DNA of 64,000 bases from Paraburkholderia lycopersici (GCF_900096975.1 NZ_FMYQ01000009.1:153061-217060); one strand, 5' to 3'; shown: positions 56,077-64,000, counted from the first letter of the stretch. Numbers and translations: made by a program. Notes: generated by a model from the letters alone, not told the origin.

Positions 56077-56853
56077 TCACTTGCCTTTGTAGATATCGAA
56101 GTCGAAATACTGCTTCGCGATCCGGTCGAACGTGCCGTCGGCGTGAATCGCGGCCAGCGCCGTGTCGAACTTCGCCTTCAGGTCGGCGTCGTCCTTGCGC
56201 AGGCCGATCGCGGTGCCGTCGCCAATCGTCGCCGGGTCTTCCACTTCCGGCCCCGCCCACGCGAAGCCTTTGCCGCGCGAGGTCTTCAGAAAGCCGAAAT
56301 CCGCCTGGACCTCGTCTTGCAGCGTGGCGTCGAGGCGCCCGGCGATCAGATCCTGATAGACCTGATCCTGATTCTGGTACGAGATCACGTTCACGCCCTG
56401 CGGCGCCCAGTGCACCTTCGCATACGCCTCCTGGGTCGAGCCCTGCTCGACGCCCACGTTCTTGCCTTTGAGCGAGGCCGCCGTCGGCAGCAGCGGCGAG
56501 CCCTTGCGCGCGAGCATGCGTGCGGGCGCATCGAACATCTTCGCGGAGTAGTCGATCTGCCGGGCGCGCTGCGGCGTGATGGTCAGCGACGACACGATCG
56601 CGTCGAACTTGCGGGCCTTGAGCGCGGGGATGATGCCGTCGAGATCGTTCTCGACCCAGACGCACTTCACGTTCATGCGCGCGCACAGCGCTTTCGTGAG
56701 GTCGACGTCGAAGCCGACGATCTGGCCGTCGGGCGCCTTCGATTCGAACGGTGCGTAGCTGGCGTCCACGCCGATGCGCACGGTCTTCCAATCCTTGGCG
56801 GCGGCGCTGCCCGCGATCAGGGCGAGCGCCACACACACTGCGAACTTCTTCAT
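56077..56853 (-). CDS. Periplasmic polar amino acid-binding protein
   Basis: This 258-residue binding protein of the importer has a signal peptide (MKKFAVCVALALIAGSAAA). The type II periplasmic binding fold shows VRIGVDASYAPFESKAPDGQIVGFDVDL, SSLTITPQRARQIDYS and GVEQGSTQEAY. A Cys pair (CARMNVKC) matches the small disulfide loop of LAO/HisJ-type proteins, so lysine, arginine, ornithine or histidine is the likely ligand. AGGAGA precedes two adjacent ATGs; 56853 gives the better spacing. Confidence 0.94.
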   Translation of the reverse strand: MKKFAVCVALALIAGSAAAKDWKTVRIGVDASYAPFESKAPDGQIVGFDVDLTKALCARMNVKCVWVENDLDGIIPALKARKFDAIVSSLTITPQRARQIDYSAKMFDAPARMLARKGSPLLPTAASLKGKNVGVEQGSTQEAYAKVHWAPQGVNVISYQNQDQVYQDLIAGRLDATLQDEVQADFGFLKTSRGKGFAWAGPEVEDPATIGDGTAIGLRKDDADLKAKFDTALAAIHADGTFDRIAKQYFDFDIYKGK

Positions 56854-57218
56854 CATTCTCCTGATACGGGCGGCGCAAGGGTGACGCGCGGCCGGCGCGG
56901 GGCGGCCCGGCTCGTGGCCGTTCGCCGACATTCTAGGTGATCAAAAATGCGGGCCGGAGAGCGCGATGTGCTCCGGCCCACGGCAGCGCGCGGTGACGGG
57001 GCGAGGCGCCCGCCGGAGTTGCCCGCCTCCCGGCTCGCGCTGGCCGAAAAGCGCGGTATTTTACCCGAAGCGGGAGGGCGCGCTACCCTGACGCCGGGCG
57101 GCGCGCATCATGCAGCCCATTGATGTTGCTGGCGAAACGATGCGGTGCGCCGGCGCCGATTGTGCAAGGCGGCGCCGCTCTTACCTTCGGACATCGACAT
57201 GATTGACCGGAGAACATC
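56854..57218. other. Divergent region binding protein / pirin
   Basis: About 365 GC-rich bases separate divergent genes. I see no gene. The promoter of the importer should lie in the first 100 bases, read on the minus strand. Confidence 0.4.
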
Positions 57219-57917
57219 ATGCTGACCCTTCGACGCGCCGACGAACGCGGCCACGCCAACCACGGCTGGCTGGACACGCACCACAGCTTTTCGTTTGCCG
57301 ATTATTTCGACGAGGCGCACATCCGCTACGGCGCGCTGCGCGTGCTCAACGACGACCGCATTGCGGGCGGGCGCGGCTTTGGCGCGCACGGTCACCGCGA
57401 CATGGAGATCGTGACCTACGTGCTCTCCGGCGCGCTCTCGCACCGCGACAGCATGGGCAACGGCTCGACGATCCGCCAGGGCGACGTGCAGCGCATGAGC
57501 GCGGGCACGGGCGTGATGCACAGCGAGCTCAACGGCTCGAAGGACGACGGGTTGCATCTGCTGCAGATCTGGCTGCTGCCGCGCGAACGCGGCGGCGCGC
57601 CGGGGTACGAGGAAACGCGCTTCTCCGACGCGGACAAGCGCGGGCGCCTGCGCCTCGTAGCCTCGCCGGAGGGGCGCGACGGTTCGGTGACCGTGCAGTC
57701 GGACGCGTCGATCTACGCGGGTCTCGTGGATGGCGGGGAGCGCATCGAGTACGCCGTGTCGGCGGGCCGGCGCGTTTATCTGCACGTTGCGCGCGGCGCA
57801 GTGGATGTGAACGGTCAGCGTCCCGGAGCCGGCGACGCCGCGATGATCGAAGCGGAGCCGGCCGTCGTGCTCGCGAACGGCGCAGCGGCCGAAGTCCTGT
57901 TGTTCGATCTCGCGTAA
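57219..57917 (+). CDS. Pirin family protein (quercetinase-like, YhhW type)
   Basis: This 232-residue bicupin is of the pirin family. Metal ligands are complete: His-His in GAHGHRDMEIVTYV and His/Glu in GTGVMHSELN. The start LRRADERGHANHGWLDTHHSFSFADYFD is diagnostic. E. coli YhhW degrades quercetin in vitro; the true substrate in this organism is unknown. It is monocistronic, with a terminator shared with the convergent Spy gene. Confidence 0.95.
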   Translation: MLTLRRADERGHANHGWLDTHHSFSFADYFDEAHIRYGALRVLNDDRIAGGRGFGAHGHRDMEIVTYVLSGALSHRDSMGNGSTIRQGDVQRMSAGTGVMHSELNGSKDDGLHLLQIWLLPRERGGAPGYEETRFSDADKRGRLRLVASPEGRDGSVTVQSDASIYAGLVDGGERIEYAVSAGRRVYLHVARGAVDVNGQRPGAGDAAMIEAEPAVVLANGAAAEVLLFDLA

Positions 57918-57965
57918 GCGCCCGGAGCCGGGAGCATCGACCATCGGCCGCAGGCCGCCGGCATG

Positions 57966-58002
57966 AAAAAAAGCGCCGCGGGAACCAAACCCGCAGCGCT
58001 TT
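57966..58002 (-). terminator. Terminator of the Spy/CpxP-like gene
   Basis: The stem AAAGCGC-CGCGGG / CCCGC-AGCGCTTT (57970-57982, 57990-58002) has a T-run on the minus strand (57972-57966). It lies 46 bases past the Spy stop and can also stop the pirin transcript. Confidence 0.75.
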
Positions 58003-58047
58003 GCCGCATGGCCGCGCCGCACGAAGGCGGCGCGCCTGTGGGGTGGC

Positions 58048-58626
58048 TTACTGCTGTGCGGCCGGAGCCGAAGCGCCGCCCTGGTGCTGCCCGCGGTGCT
58101 GCTCCCAGCGCTCGCGCATCTTTTCGTGGCGCTGTTCCATCTTCGCGAAGCGATCCTTGAGCGTCGCGCTCACGGTCGTCTTCTGCTGGTCGTTCAGGCC
58201 GTTGTAGAAGGCGAGCCACGCCTGGGCCGTCTGCTCGCGCAACTGCTGGTTCTGCTGGTCGATCTGCTGATGCGCGGCGTGCATCGCATTCAGGTCGAGG
58301 ATCGGCTGGTTCTTCATCGCATCGAACTGCTGCTTGAGCTGCTCATGGTTCTTGCGCATGGCCGCGCCGTTCTGCTTCATCGTGTCGAGTGCGGCCTGCC
58401 ACTGCTTTTCCTGCGCGGCGTTCAGGTTCAGCTTGTCGTGCAGCTTCTTGAAGCCGAGCATGAAGTCGCCGTGCATGCCGGGACCGCCGTGCATCATGCC
58501 GGGGCCGCCATGCATCATGCCGGGCCCCCCCGGCGGCGGAGTTTGGGCGTTCGCCGCGGCGGCGCCGACGGTGAGCGCGAGCGAGGCAGCGGCGATGGCG
58601 AGAAGGCGCGAAGTCGTCTTGTACAT
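58048..58626 (-). CDS. Spy/CpxP-family periplasmic chaperone
   Basis: This 192-residue protein has a signal peptide (LLAIAAASLALTVGAAAANA). A Gly/Pro/Met/His-rich N-terminal segment (GPGMMHG repeats) follows, then an all-helical Spy/CpxP domain with LTxxQ-type motifs (KLNLNAAQEKQW, GLNDQQKTTVSATL). Such proteins hold unfolded periplasmic proteins or sense envelope or metal stress. The Gln-rich tail is unusual. It is divergent from a two-component system, with GTAAC direct repeats between, so it is probably a target and perhaps a feedback partner of that system. Confidence 0.9.
   Translation of the reverse strand: MYKTTSRLLAIAAASLALTVGAAAANAQTPPPGGPGMMHGGPGMMHGGPGMHGDFMLGFKKLHDKLNLNAAQEKQWQAALDTMKQNGAAMRKNHEQLKQQFDAMKNQPILDLNAMHAAHQQIDQQNQQLREQTAQAWLAFYNGLNDQQKTTVSATLKDRFAKMEQRHEKMRERWEQHRGQHQGGASAPAAQQ
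58466..58530 (-). repeat. Tandem repeat coding GGPGMMH units in the Spy-like gene
   Basis: Three units of about 21 bases encode GGPGMMH-like steps. Together they form a Met/His-rich patch that could bind copper, zinc or nickel. Confidence 0.65.
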
Positions 58627-58759
58627 GGTGATGCTCCTGACAAATCCATGAGGGTTTTATCCGGTCTGGCGCGGCGCTACGAAGATGGTGGCGCTCGCAA
58701 CCGGTGTCCCTAGCGTATCGACCCGGCGAGCACGGCGTGTTACCGGCGTGCCCGACGTC

Positions 58760-58774
58760 GTTACGCGACATTAC
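58760..58774 (-). promoter_or_regulatory. CpxR-like box facing the Spy gene
   Basis: On the minus strand this reads GTAAT-GTCGC-GTAAC. The Enterobacteria CpxR consensus is GTAAA-N5-GTAAA. The spacing of 5 is kept. It lies 134 bases before the Spy start. Confidence 0.5.
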
Positions 58775-58788
58775 ACGCGCCTTTCGCG

Positions 58789-58803
58789 GTAACACCTCGT
58801 AAC
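58789..58803 (+). promoter_or_regulatory. CpxR-like box facing the two-component operon
   Basis: GTAAC-ACCTC-GTAAC is an exact direct repeat with 5-base spacing, 56 bases before the response regulator start. Together with the minus-strand box it suggests autoregulation and divergent control. Confidence 0.55.
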
Positions 58804-58858
58804 CCGGCTGGAAGAGCTGTAAGCAAACGGTTCCTGCGCGCGCGCTACACTTCGCTCC

Positions 58859-59590
58859 ATGGCTACTCAAATCCTTGTCGTCGACGACGACCTCGAACTA
58901 CGCGACCTCCTGCGCGACTATCTGGCGCGCCAGGGCATGGAAGTCTCGGTGCTGCACGACGCCAGCTCGCTGGAGCGGCGGCTCGAGCGCGAGCGCCCGG
59001 ACCTGATCGTGCTCGACCTCATGATGCCGGGCGTCGACGGCCTGACCGCATTGCGCAAGCTGCGCGCGGCCGGCGACGACATTCCCGTCATCATGCTCAC
59101 GGCGCGCGCGGACGACGTGGATCGCATCGTCGGCCTCGAACTGGGCGCCGACGACTATCTCGGCAAGCCGTTCAACCCGCGCGAGCTGCTTGCGCGCGTG
59201 CAGGCGGTGCTGCGCCGGCGCCGCACGGTGCCCTCGGCGGCCGCGCCCGAGCAGCGCGAACCGTACTCGTTCGGCCGCTTCATGCTCGACTTCCAGTCGC
59301 GCACGCTGCATCAGGAAGGCAAGCCCATCATGCTTTCCGGCAGCGAATTCGCGCTCCTGAAGATTTTCGTCAATCACCCCATGCGCACGCTCACGCGCGA
59401 GCGGCTGCTGGAACTGCTGCACGGGCCCGAATACGACGGCACCGACCGCGGCATCGACGTGCAGGTGTGGCGTCTGCGGCGCATCCTCGAAACGGACCCG
59501 TCCACGCCGCGTTTCATCCAGACCGTGCGCGGGCGCGGCTACGTGTTCGTGCCCGACGGAGAGCAGGGCAACCATGCGCCGGCCGGTTGA
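58859..59590 (+). CDS. OmpR-family response regulator (CpxR-like)
   Basis: This 243-residue regulator has a receiver domain (residues 1-120; acidic DDD at 9-11, phospho-acceptor Asp53 in VLDLMMPG, Thr in MLTARADD, Lys in LGKPFNPREL). Its C-terminal winged helix is of the OmpR type (about 135-235, IDVQVWRLRRILETDP...IQTVRGRGYVFVP). It overlaps the histidine kinase gene by 17 bases. GTAAC-N5-GTAAC repeats upstream and a Spy/CpxP-like gene on the other side suggest envelope-stress control. Confidence 0.95.
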   Translation: MATQILVVDDDLELRDLLRDYLARQGMEVSVLHDASSLERRLERERPDLIVLDLMMPGVDGLTALRKLRAAGDDIPVIMLTARADDVDRIVGLELGADDYLGKPFNPRELLARVQAVLRRRRTVPSAAAPEQREPYSFGRFMLDFQSRTLHQEGKPIMLSGSEFALLKIFVNHPMRTLTRERLLELLHGPEYDGTDRGIDVQVWRLRRILETDPSTPRFIQTVRGRGYVFVPDGEQGNHAPAG

Positions 59591-60890
59591 TTCGCTGTTC
59601 GGGCGGCTTGCGCTGCTCTTCATCGGCGTTCTGCTGATCTCGCACGTTGCCTGGTTCGCTCTCATGCGCCTCGAGCGCAACCAGATGCAAACGCGTTACG
59701 CCGTCGAGGAAGCCACCTTTCTCGTCGACGCGGTGCGCCAGCACGTCGCGCGCGAGCCCGGCACGCCGCTGCCTTCGCGCGTGAAGCTCGTCGACCCGGC
59801 CAGCCCCGACGTGCCCGTCTTGAGCGACAACATGCCCGAGCCGCTGCGCCGTTTCATCGACGACGTGCGCGACCGCATGCCGCCCGGCACCGACGTGCGC
59901 GCCGGGCCGCCCGGCCTGCCGCCCACGCTGTGGGTGCGCGGGCCGCAGGACGCGCGCTGGATCGTGGTGCCGGGGCAGCCGCTGCGCATCATGCGTCCGC
60001 TCGACAAGCTCGTGCCGTGGTTCGTCATCATTTTTGCGGCGGCGGTGTTCGCGGCGCTCGTGGCCGCGTGGATGCTCCAGCAGCCGTTGCGCGCGCTCGC
60101 CCAGGCCGTGGGCCGCTTTGGCCGGGGCCAGCCGGTGCCGCCGGTGCCCGAGCGCGGGCCGCGCGAGCTGCGCCAGCTCACGCGCGGCTTCAACCAGATG
60201 GTGAAGGAAGTCGAGCGCACCGAGAAAGACCGCGCCGTCATGCTGGCCGGCGTCGCGCACGACCTCAAGACGCCGCTTGCGCGGCTGCGTCTGCGCGCCG
60301 AGATGATGGACGAGCAGAAAGTGCGCGATGGCGTGGTGCGCGACGTGGAATCGATGGCGCACATCGTCGACCAGTTCCTCGTGTTCGCGCACGACGGCGC
60401 TGACCGCAGCGAGCCCGTCGAGGTCGGCGATCAGTGCGAGCGCATGGCGCGCAACTACCGCACGGTGAGCGGCGAGACGATGGGGATCGAAACGCGTCTG
60501 CGCGCGGGGCCGGACTTCCGCTTGCCGGCCGCGACGCTCGAACGCGTGGTTTCGAACCTGCTCGACAATGCCCACGCGTATGGCGCGCCGCCCGTCGTGA
60601 TCGAGAGCAAGCGCGGAGCAGACGGCTTTTCGCTCACGGTGCGCGACCACGGCAAGGGCATTCCCGACCAGGACCTCACGCAGGCGAGCCGGCCGTTCGT
60701 GCGGCTCGACCCCGCGCGCGGCGGCAATGGCCACAGCGGCCTCGGACTCGCGATCGTCGAACGGCTCGTGCGCCGGGCGGGCGGCGAGCTTGCCATCGGC
60801 AACGGCGAGAGCGGCGGGCTGGCCGTGCACATGACGTTTGCGTTCGACGTGGTGGAACGCACCGTGTCGGAAGCCACGCAGGCATGGTGA
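59574..60890 (+). CDS. Membrane sensor histidine kinase (EnvZ/CpxA-like)
   Basis: This 438-residue kinase has two membrane helices (about 12-32 and 145-165) and a periplasmic loop of about 110 residues with Pro-rich stretches. HAMP (QQPLRALAQAVGRFGRGQ), the HisKA H-box (GVAHDLKTPLARLRLRAEMM) and the HATPase_c N/G boxes (NLLDNAHAYG, DHGKGIP, GHSGLGLAIV) follow. It overlaps the response regulator gene and is surely its partner. The stimulus is unknown; the divergent Spy-like gene suggests envelope or metal stress. Confidence 0.95.
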   Translation: MRRPVDSLFGRLALLFIGVLLISHVAWFALMRLERNQMQTRYAVEEATFLVDAVRQHVAREPGTPLPSRVKLVDPASPDVPVLSDNMPEPLRRFIDDVRDRMPPGTDVRAGPPGLPPTLWVRGPQDARWIVVPGQPLRIMRPLDKLVPWFVIIFAAAVFAALVAAWMLQQPLRALAQAVGRFGRGQPVPPVPERGPRELRQLTRGFNQMVKEVERTEKDRAVMLAGVAHDLKTPLARLRLRAEMMDEQKVRDGVVRDVESMAHIVDQFLVFAHDGADRSEPVEVGDQCERMARNYRTVSGETMGIETRLRAGPDFRLPAATLERVVSNLLDNAHAYGAPPVVIESKRGADGFSLTVRDHGKGIPDQDLTQASRPFVRLDPARGGNGHSGLGLAIVERLVRRAGGELAIGNGESGGLAVHMTFAFDVVERTVSEATQAW

Positions 60891-61019
60891 GTTGCGTTCG
60901 GGTTTTTCGCTGCGCCCTCGCCGCTCGGGTGGAGCGGGCCGCGCAAGCGTGGCCGGTTCCGGCCGAAGGCGCCGCCGCAGCGACGCCGGACAAGGCAAGG
61001 GGCGGCGCTTCAGGCGTGT

Positions 61020-61286
61020 TCAGGCCGTGAAAAGCGTGTCGAGCGCGGCGGCGGCCTCGCTGTCCACGGTGTTGTAGGTCACGCTGCCGGCCTCGAAGAT
61101 GTAGTGCGTGGTGTACTTGCCAAGACGGGCGAGGATTTCTTCCTGAATCAGCTCGGGCGTGGTGTCGAGTTTCAGGTACCACGCGGTCGATGACAGGCGC
61201 GTCTGGAATGCGCCGTACTCGACCATCAACTGGTCGAACGCGAGCGCATCCTGATCGCGGCAGACAATGACCAGATTTCCCTTCAT
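61020..61286 (-). CDS. Small alpha/beta protein of unknown function
   Basis: This 88-residue soluble protein (MKGNLVIVCRDQD...) has a beta-alpha-beta pattern: LVIVCRD, then a helix (FDQLMVEYGAF), then RLSSTAWYLKLDT. A second helix follows (PELIQEEILARLGKY), then the strand HYIFEAGSVTYN. This layout resembles the ferredoxin-like fold of SinR/Cas2-like small proteins, but I cannot confirm it. The start ATG at 61286 was chosen over longer options without conserved sequence. No cas gene or CRISPR array lies nearby. It converges on the histidine kinase gene and lies downstream of the diguanylate cyclase. Confidence 0.65.
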   Translation of the reverse strand: MKGNLVIVCRDQDALAFDQLMVEYGAFQTRLSSTAWYLKLDTTPELIQEEILARLGKYTTHYIFEAGSVTYNTVDSEAAAALDTLFTA

Positions 61287-61439
61287 GCATGCCTCCAGAA
61301 TTGTGCGGAACACCGATATGGCACGGGTTGGTTCATGCGCACAGCATGGGCCGCCGCGCACCGTTCGTCCCATCATACCGCCTCTCGCCCGACGGCCGGG
61401 CTAGCCCCGCACCCGGGTTGCAGCCTTATCGGAGCGAAC

Positions 61440-63119
61440 CTACCAGGTCGGCGCCGCGGCGCGCGGCGGTACGACGCCCTCGGCCGTCATGGCTTCGCAG
61501 CGGTCGCGCCCGGCCGCTTTCGCCATGTAGAGCGCGAGGTCGGCGCGGCTCATGAGGCGCTCGGGCTGATCTGCGGAAGCGGCAAGCTCGGTGACGCCGA
61601 TGCTCACGCTCATGGCCGCTTCCTCGGGCAGTTCCTCGCAGATGCGCTTGCTGACCTGCTGGCGCAGCCGGTCGAGCACGGCGAGCCCTGTGCCCAGCGA
61701 GGTCGCGGGCAGCAGAATGCCGAACTCCTCGCCGCCGAGCCGGCCGACCGCGTCGTCGGCGCGCAGCTCGGCGCGGCAGGTCTCCACGAAATGCTGGAGC
61801 GCGCGGTCGCCCGCCGGGTGGCCGAAGCGGTCGTTGATCTGCTTGAAGTAGTCGAGGTCGGCGATCGCCATGCACAGCGGCTTGCCCGCCGTGTAGGCCG
61901 CGTCGATTTCGCGCCGCAGCAGGTCGAGGAAATAGCGCCGCGAGAGCGCGCCGGTCAGGGCGTCGTGACGCGCCTCCGCGGCGAGCAGCGCGTTGGCGGC
62001 CTGCAACTGCTCCGCGAGATCGCGCGTCGCGCGATGCAGCCGCCGCTCGCGCACCCACGACACCGAGATCACCGCCCCGAGCGCCGCCGTGCCCGCGAGC
62101 GTCAGGAAGATGAGGAGCCGGTCGCGCCGATGGTTCGCGATCAGCTCGGGCCAGGCGTTGACGGGATCCACGAGATGCGCCGAAAGCCCCGAGTTCAGGC
62201 CGGCGCGCTGCTCGTAGAGCGCGGGCGCGCGCCGGCCCGGCAACTCGACCATCCGCGCGGCCTCGGCGTTGGGAACCCACGGCGCCTCGCTCGCCGCGGC
62301 CTGCGCGGCCGACTGTAGCCCGAGCGTCGAAAAGCGCTCGCGCAAATATGTGTTCACGCGGTCCACGGCGTTCATTTCGGCGATGTGCGAGCCGGGCAGG
62401 GCATGGCCTTCGAGCGCGCTGTCGTGGGCCATGATGATGACGCCGTTGCTGTCCGCCACGAACGTGCCAGGATGCGTGACCCAGTGGCGCAGCCGTGCGA
62501 TGCCGACCTTCGCGACGACGGCGCCGACCAGCAGGCCCTCGTCGTAGACGGGCGCGGCGACGAAGATGCCGGGCTCCCCGCTCGCCGTGCCCACGCCGTA
62601 GGCTTCGGAGAACGCGCCGAGCAACGTGTCGTTCAGATAGGTGCGGGGACTCATATCCACGCCGACGTACGAGATCTTTTCGCGCGCATTGCTCGATGCG
62701 ACGCAGATTCCATTGGCGTTCACGAGCCAGATGGCGTCGAGCCCGGAGAAGCCCTGCGCGTCGTGAAGGAAGCCGTCGACGCCGGCCAGTTGCGGCACGG
62801 CCTGGAGTTCCTTGCGCCGCGCCAGTTCCGTCGAATCGCGCGACGCGGCATAATGCGCGGCCTCGGTGAGCGCCTGCTGGACGACGCGGGTTTCGGCCAT
62901 CGTCGCCGGAATGGCGCGCGACATGGCGAGGTCGCTCGCGATTACCTCTGCCATGTTGTCCACGACCGAACGCGTCATCTGCCGTTGCGTGGTGAGCGCG
63001 GCGAGGAACTCCTGGCGGACCATGCGGTCCGCGACCCAGCCCGCCGCCGCCCAGCAGACGAGCGCGACCACCACGACCCCGATGGGTCCGGCTGTCTGGC
63101 GCAAAAGTCTCCTGTTCAT
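61440..63119 (-). CDS. Membrane diguanylate cyclase with dCache-like sensor
   Basis: This 559-residue protein has helix 1 at about residues 11-31 and a large periplasmic Cache-type sensor (about 32-330, GLDAIWLVNANGICVASSNA, GIFVAAPVYDEGLLVGAVVAKV). Helix 2 follows (LLIFLTLAGTAALGAVISVSW), then a cytoplasmic GGDEF domain with RLGGEEFGILLP. The product-inhibition I-site RADD lies 5 residues upstream of GGEEF. It should make c-di-GMP in response to a small-molecule ligand. There is no EAL domain. Confidence 0.94.
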   Translation of the reverse strand: MNRRLLRQTAGPIGVVVVALVCWAAAGWVADRMVRQEFLAALTTQRQMTRSVVDNMAEVIASDLAMSRAIPATMAETRVVQQALTEAAHYAASRDSTELARRKELQAVPQLAGVDGFLHDAQGFSGLDAIWLVNANGICVASSNAREKISYVGVDMSPRTYLNDTLLGAFSEAYGVGTASGEPGIFVAAPVYDEGLLVGAVVAKVGIARLRHWVTHPGTFVADSNGVIIMAHDSALEGHALPGSHIAEMNAVDRVNTYLRERFSTLGLQSAAQAAASEAPWVPNAEAARMVELPGRRAPALYEQRAGLNSGLSAHLVDPVNAWPELIANHRRDRLLIFLTLAGTAALGAVISVSWVRERRLHRATRDLAEQLQAANALLAAEARHDALTGALSRRYFLDLLRREIDAAYTAGKPLCMAIADLDYFKQINDRFGHPAGDRALQHFVETCRAELRADDAVGRLGGEEFGILLPATSLGTGLAVLDRLRQQVSKRICEELPEEAAMSVSIGVTELAASADQPERLMSRADLALYMAKAAGRDRCEAMTAEGVVPPRAAAPTW

Positions 63120-63906
63120 CGGCCTTCTGGTTCGTAAGTGGGCATTGGGGCGTAGGTGGCCGACGCTCCCGGGCGACGGTGCGCCGCTGTCAGCGCGCCA
63201 CGATTTTACCTCTCCATGGGCCGGCGAACCCGCTCTCGAAGCGGCAGCGCGGCGTTGCGAGGCGGCGCGCGAGGGCGGTGGCGCGTGCGCGGACCGCCGG
63301 CGTGCAAGCGGCGTGCCGCCGGCACGGCGATGCGCGCCCGGAAGAGGGCGTCCGCGTGCCCGGCGCAAGCTTCGCGCGCCCGCCAACGCTGTGGCGCGCA
63401 AGCGACGCCTGCTGGCGCTGGCGGGCGCAGCGGGCGGGCGCAATGAGGCGCGCGCGCCTTCGTTTGTCATCAGTGCGTCATCGATGCGTCATCAATATGT
63501 CGTGCAGATGCCGCCCGCGCGGCGTGCCAGAAGGCGCCCGGAAGGCGCGCGAAAGCGCTCCGAAAGCCCATGTGGCCTCGTTTGCGGGCCGGGCGGCGCG
63601 CGGTTGTGCGTGTCATGAAGGTTGTAGTAGTGTCGTGCCGTTTCAACCGAGGCAAGCCAGCATCGCCAGCCGCTGGCCCGGTCGTCGCGAGGCGGTCCGG
63701 GCGCGTGCATGCGATATGTGAAAGCGACGGCATCGCCGTCGTGTCATCAACGCCAACGAAATTCCGAGTCCATGCGTCTTGCCTGCTCCGATCCGTATTT
63801 CCCGCATCTTGCGCAACATTCGTCCGGCAGCATGGGCGCGAGGCTGTCGGCCTGCCCGTCCGCTGTTTCGTCTGCTTTTCCGAATCCCGGCGCGGAGGGC
63901 GTCTGA
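63120..63906. other. Intergenic region with 11-bp repeats
   Basis: Almost 790 bases hold no gene I can support. The first half is strongly GC-rich; the second half is AT-richer. It contains four imperfect 11-bp tandem repeats at 63466-63509 and a 7-bp hairpin (CGACGGC-atc-GCCGTCG, 63725-63741). It should carry the promoters of the diguanylate cyclase (minus) and of the gene starting at 63907. Confidence 0.5.
63466..63509. repeat. Four 11-bp imperfect tandem repeats (GTCATCAGTGC type)
   Basis: The units GTCATCAGTGC, GTCATCGATGC, GTCATCAATAT and GTCGTGCAGAT follow one another without gaps. A period of 11 bp is close to one helical turn, which suits cooperative binding of a regulator on one face of DNA. 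Confidence 0.5.
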
Positions 63907-64000
63907 ATGGAGTTCAGCTTCAACCTGAACCGCACGGCCAACGCCTCGGCGTGGCGCGTGTTGCCCAATCGCTGGGACTTCGTGGCGTTCCCGCTCATCA
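63907..64000 (+). CDS. Start of a probable ABC transporter permease (cut by window end)
   Basis: Only 31 codons are visible (MEFSFNLNRTANASAW... NRWDFVAFPLI). The NRWDFVAFPLI segment resembles the start of duplicated NitT/TauT-type anion permeases in Burkholderia, in which a first membrane helix follows directly. The assignment is tentative because the protein is cut. No Shine-Dalgarno is strong here (GGAGGGCGTCTGA precedes the ATG). Confidence 0.5.
   Translation, partial: MEFSFNLNRTANASAWRVLPNRWDFVAFPLI

Noticed and set aside
63470..63906. Small frames on both strands in the last intergenic region
   Set aside because: They show no family pattern, no ribosome binding sites and overlap one another.

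Overview
This window is a high-GC chromosomal segment of a Burkholderiaceae bacterium, most likely Paraburkholderia, Caballeronia or Burkholderia sensu lato. The evidence is the strong G/C third-position bias, the fused hemD-hemX gene, the lysine/alanine-rich tail on PEP carboxylase, the OpcP-type porin and the small DUF3460 gene next to scpA. Almost all of it is ordinary core genome, densely packed on both strands. I saw no rRNA, tRNA, CRISPR array or insertion sequence.

Layout. 1-5.3 kb: the end of cobyric acid synthase, a thioesterase, an orphan ParA, panD/panC and scpA with DUF3460. 5.5-12 kb: tamA and tamB, the outer-membrane assembly pair. 12-18.3 kb: metG, an OmpA-like lipoprotein, apbC, a degenerate Cu/Zn-SOD-like lipoprotein and dcd. 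18.3-26 kb: an arginine/lysine/ornithine decarboxylase, an LprI-like protein, a bestrophin, argH, and a divergent XRE regulator/methyltransferase pair. 26.0-27.5 kb: a small AT-richer cassette encoding a Tlde1-type (DUF2778) L,D-transpeptidase-fold effector, a two-helix membrane protein (probable immunity protein) and an Hcp tube protein. 27.6-35.6 kb: ppc, then hemC-hemDX-hemY. 35.7-39.4 kb: an aldehyde dehydrogenase/SDR/MFS cassette. 39.7-43.7 kb: ppa, a PAS-GGDEF-EAL protein and a GIY-YIG protein. 43.9-47.7 kb: an operon of a stand-alone CHASE2 protein, a secreted SH3-like protein and an M48 lipoprotein protease. 47.7-53 kb: an acetyltransferase, nadE-glnB and a porin. 53.5-56.9 kb: a complete polar amino acid ABC importer. 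57-61 kb: a pirin, then a Spy/CpxP-like chaperone divergent from an OmpR-type two-component system. 61-64 kb: an unknown small protein, a diguanylate cyclase and the first codons of a probable ABC permease.

The accessory point of most interest is the effector-immunity-Hcp cassette at 26.2-27.5 kb. It sits between two hairpin terminators that share the same loop core, and it has a tiny leader ORF with a strong ribosome binding site. Other points worth a look are the metal-ligand-depleted SOD-like lipoprotein, the CHASE2/SH3/M48 operon, GTAAC-N5-GTAAC (CpxR-like) boxes between the Spy gene and the two-component system, and an intrinsic terminator with a Leu/Val-rich reading frame between ompA and metG that has no assigned gene. 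Starts were chosen by hand from ribosome binding sites and family length. All family assignments come from recognising sequence motifs, without database searches.
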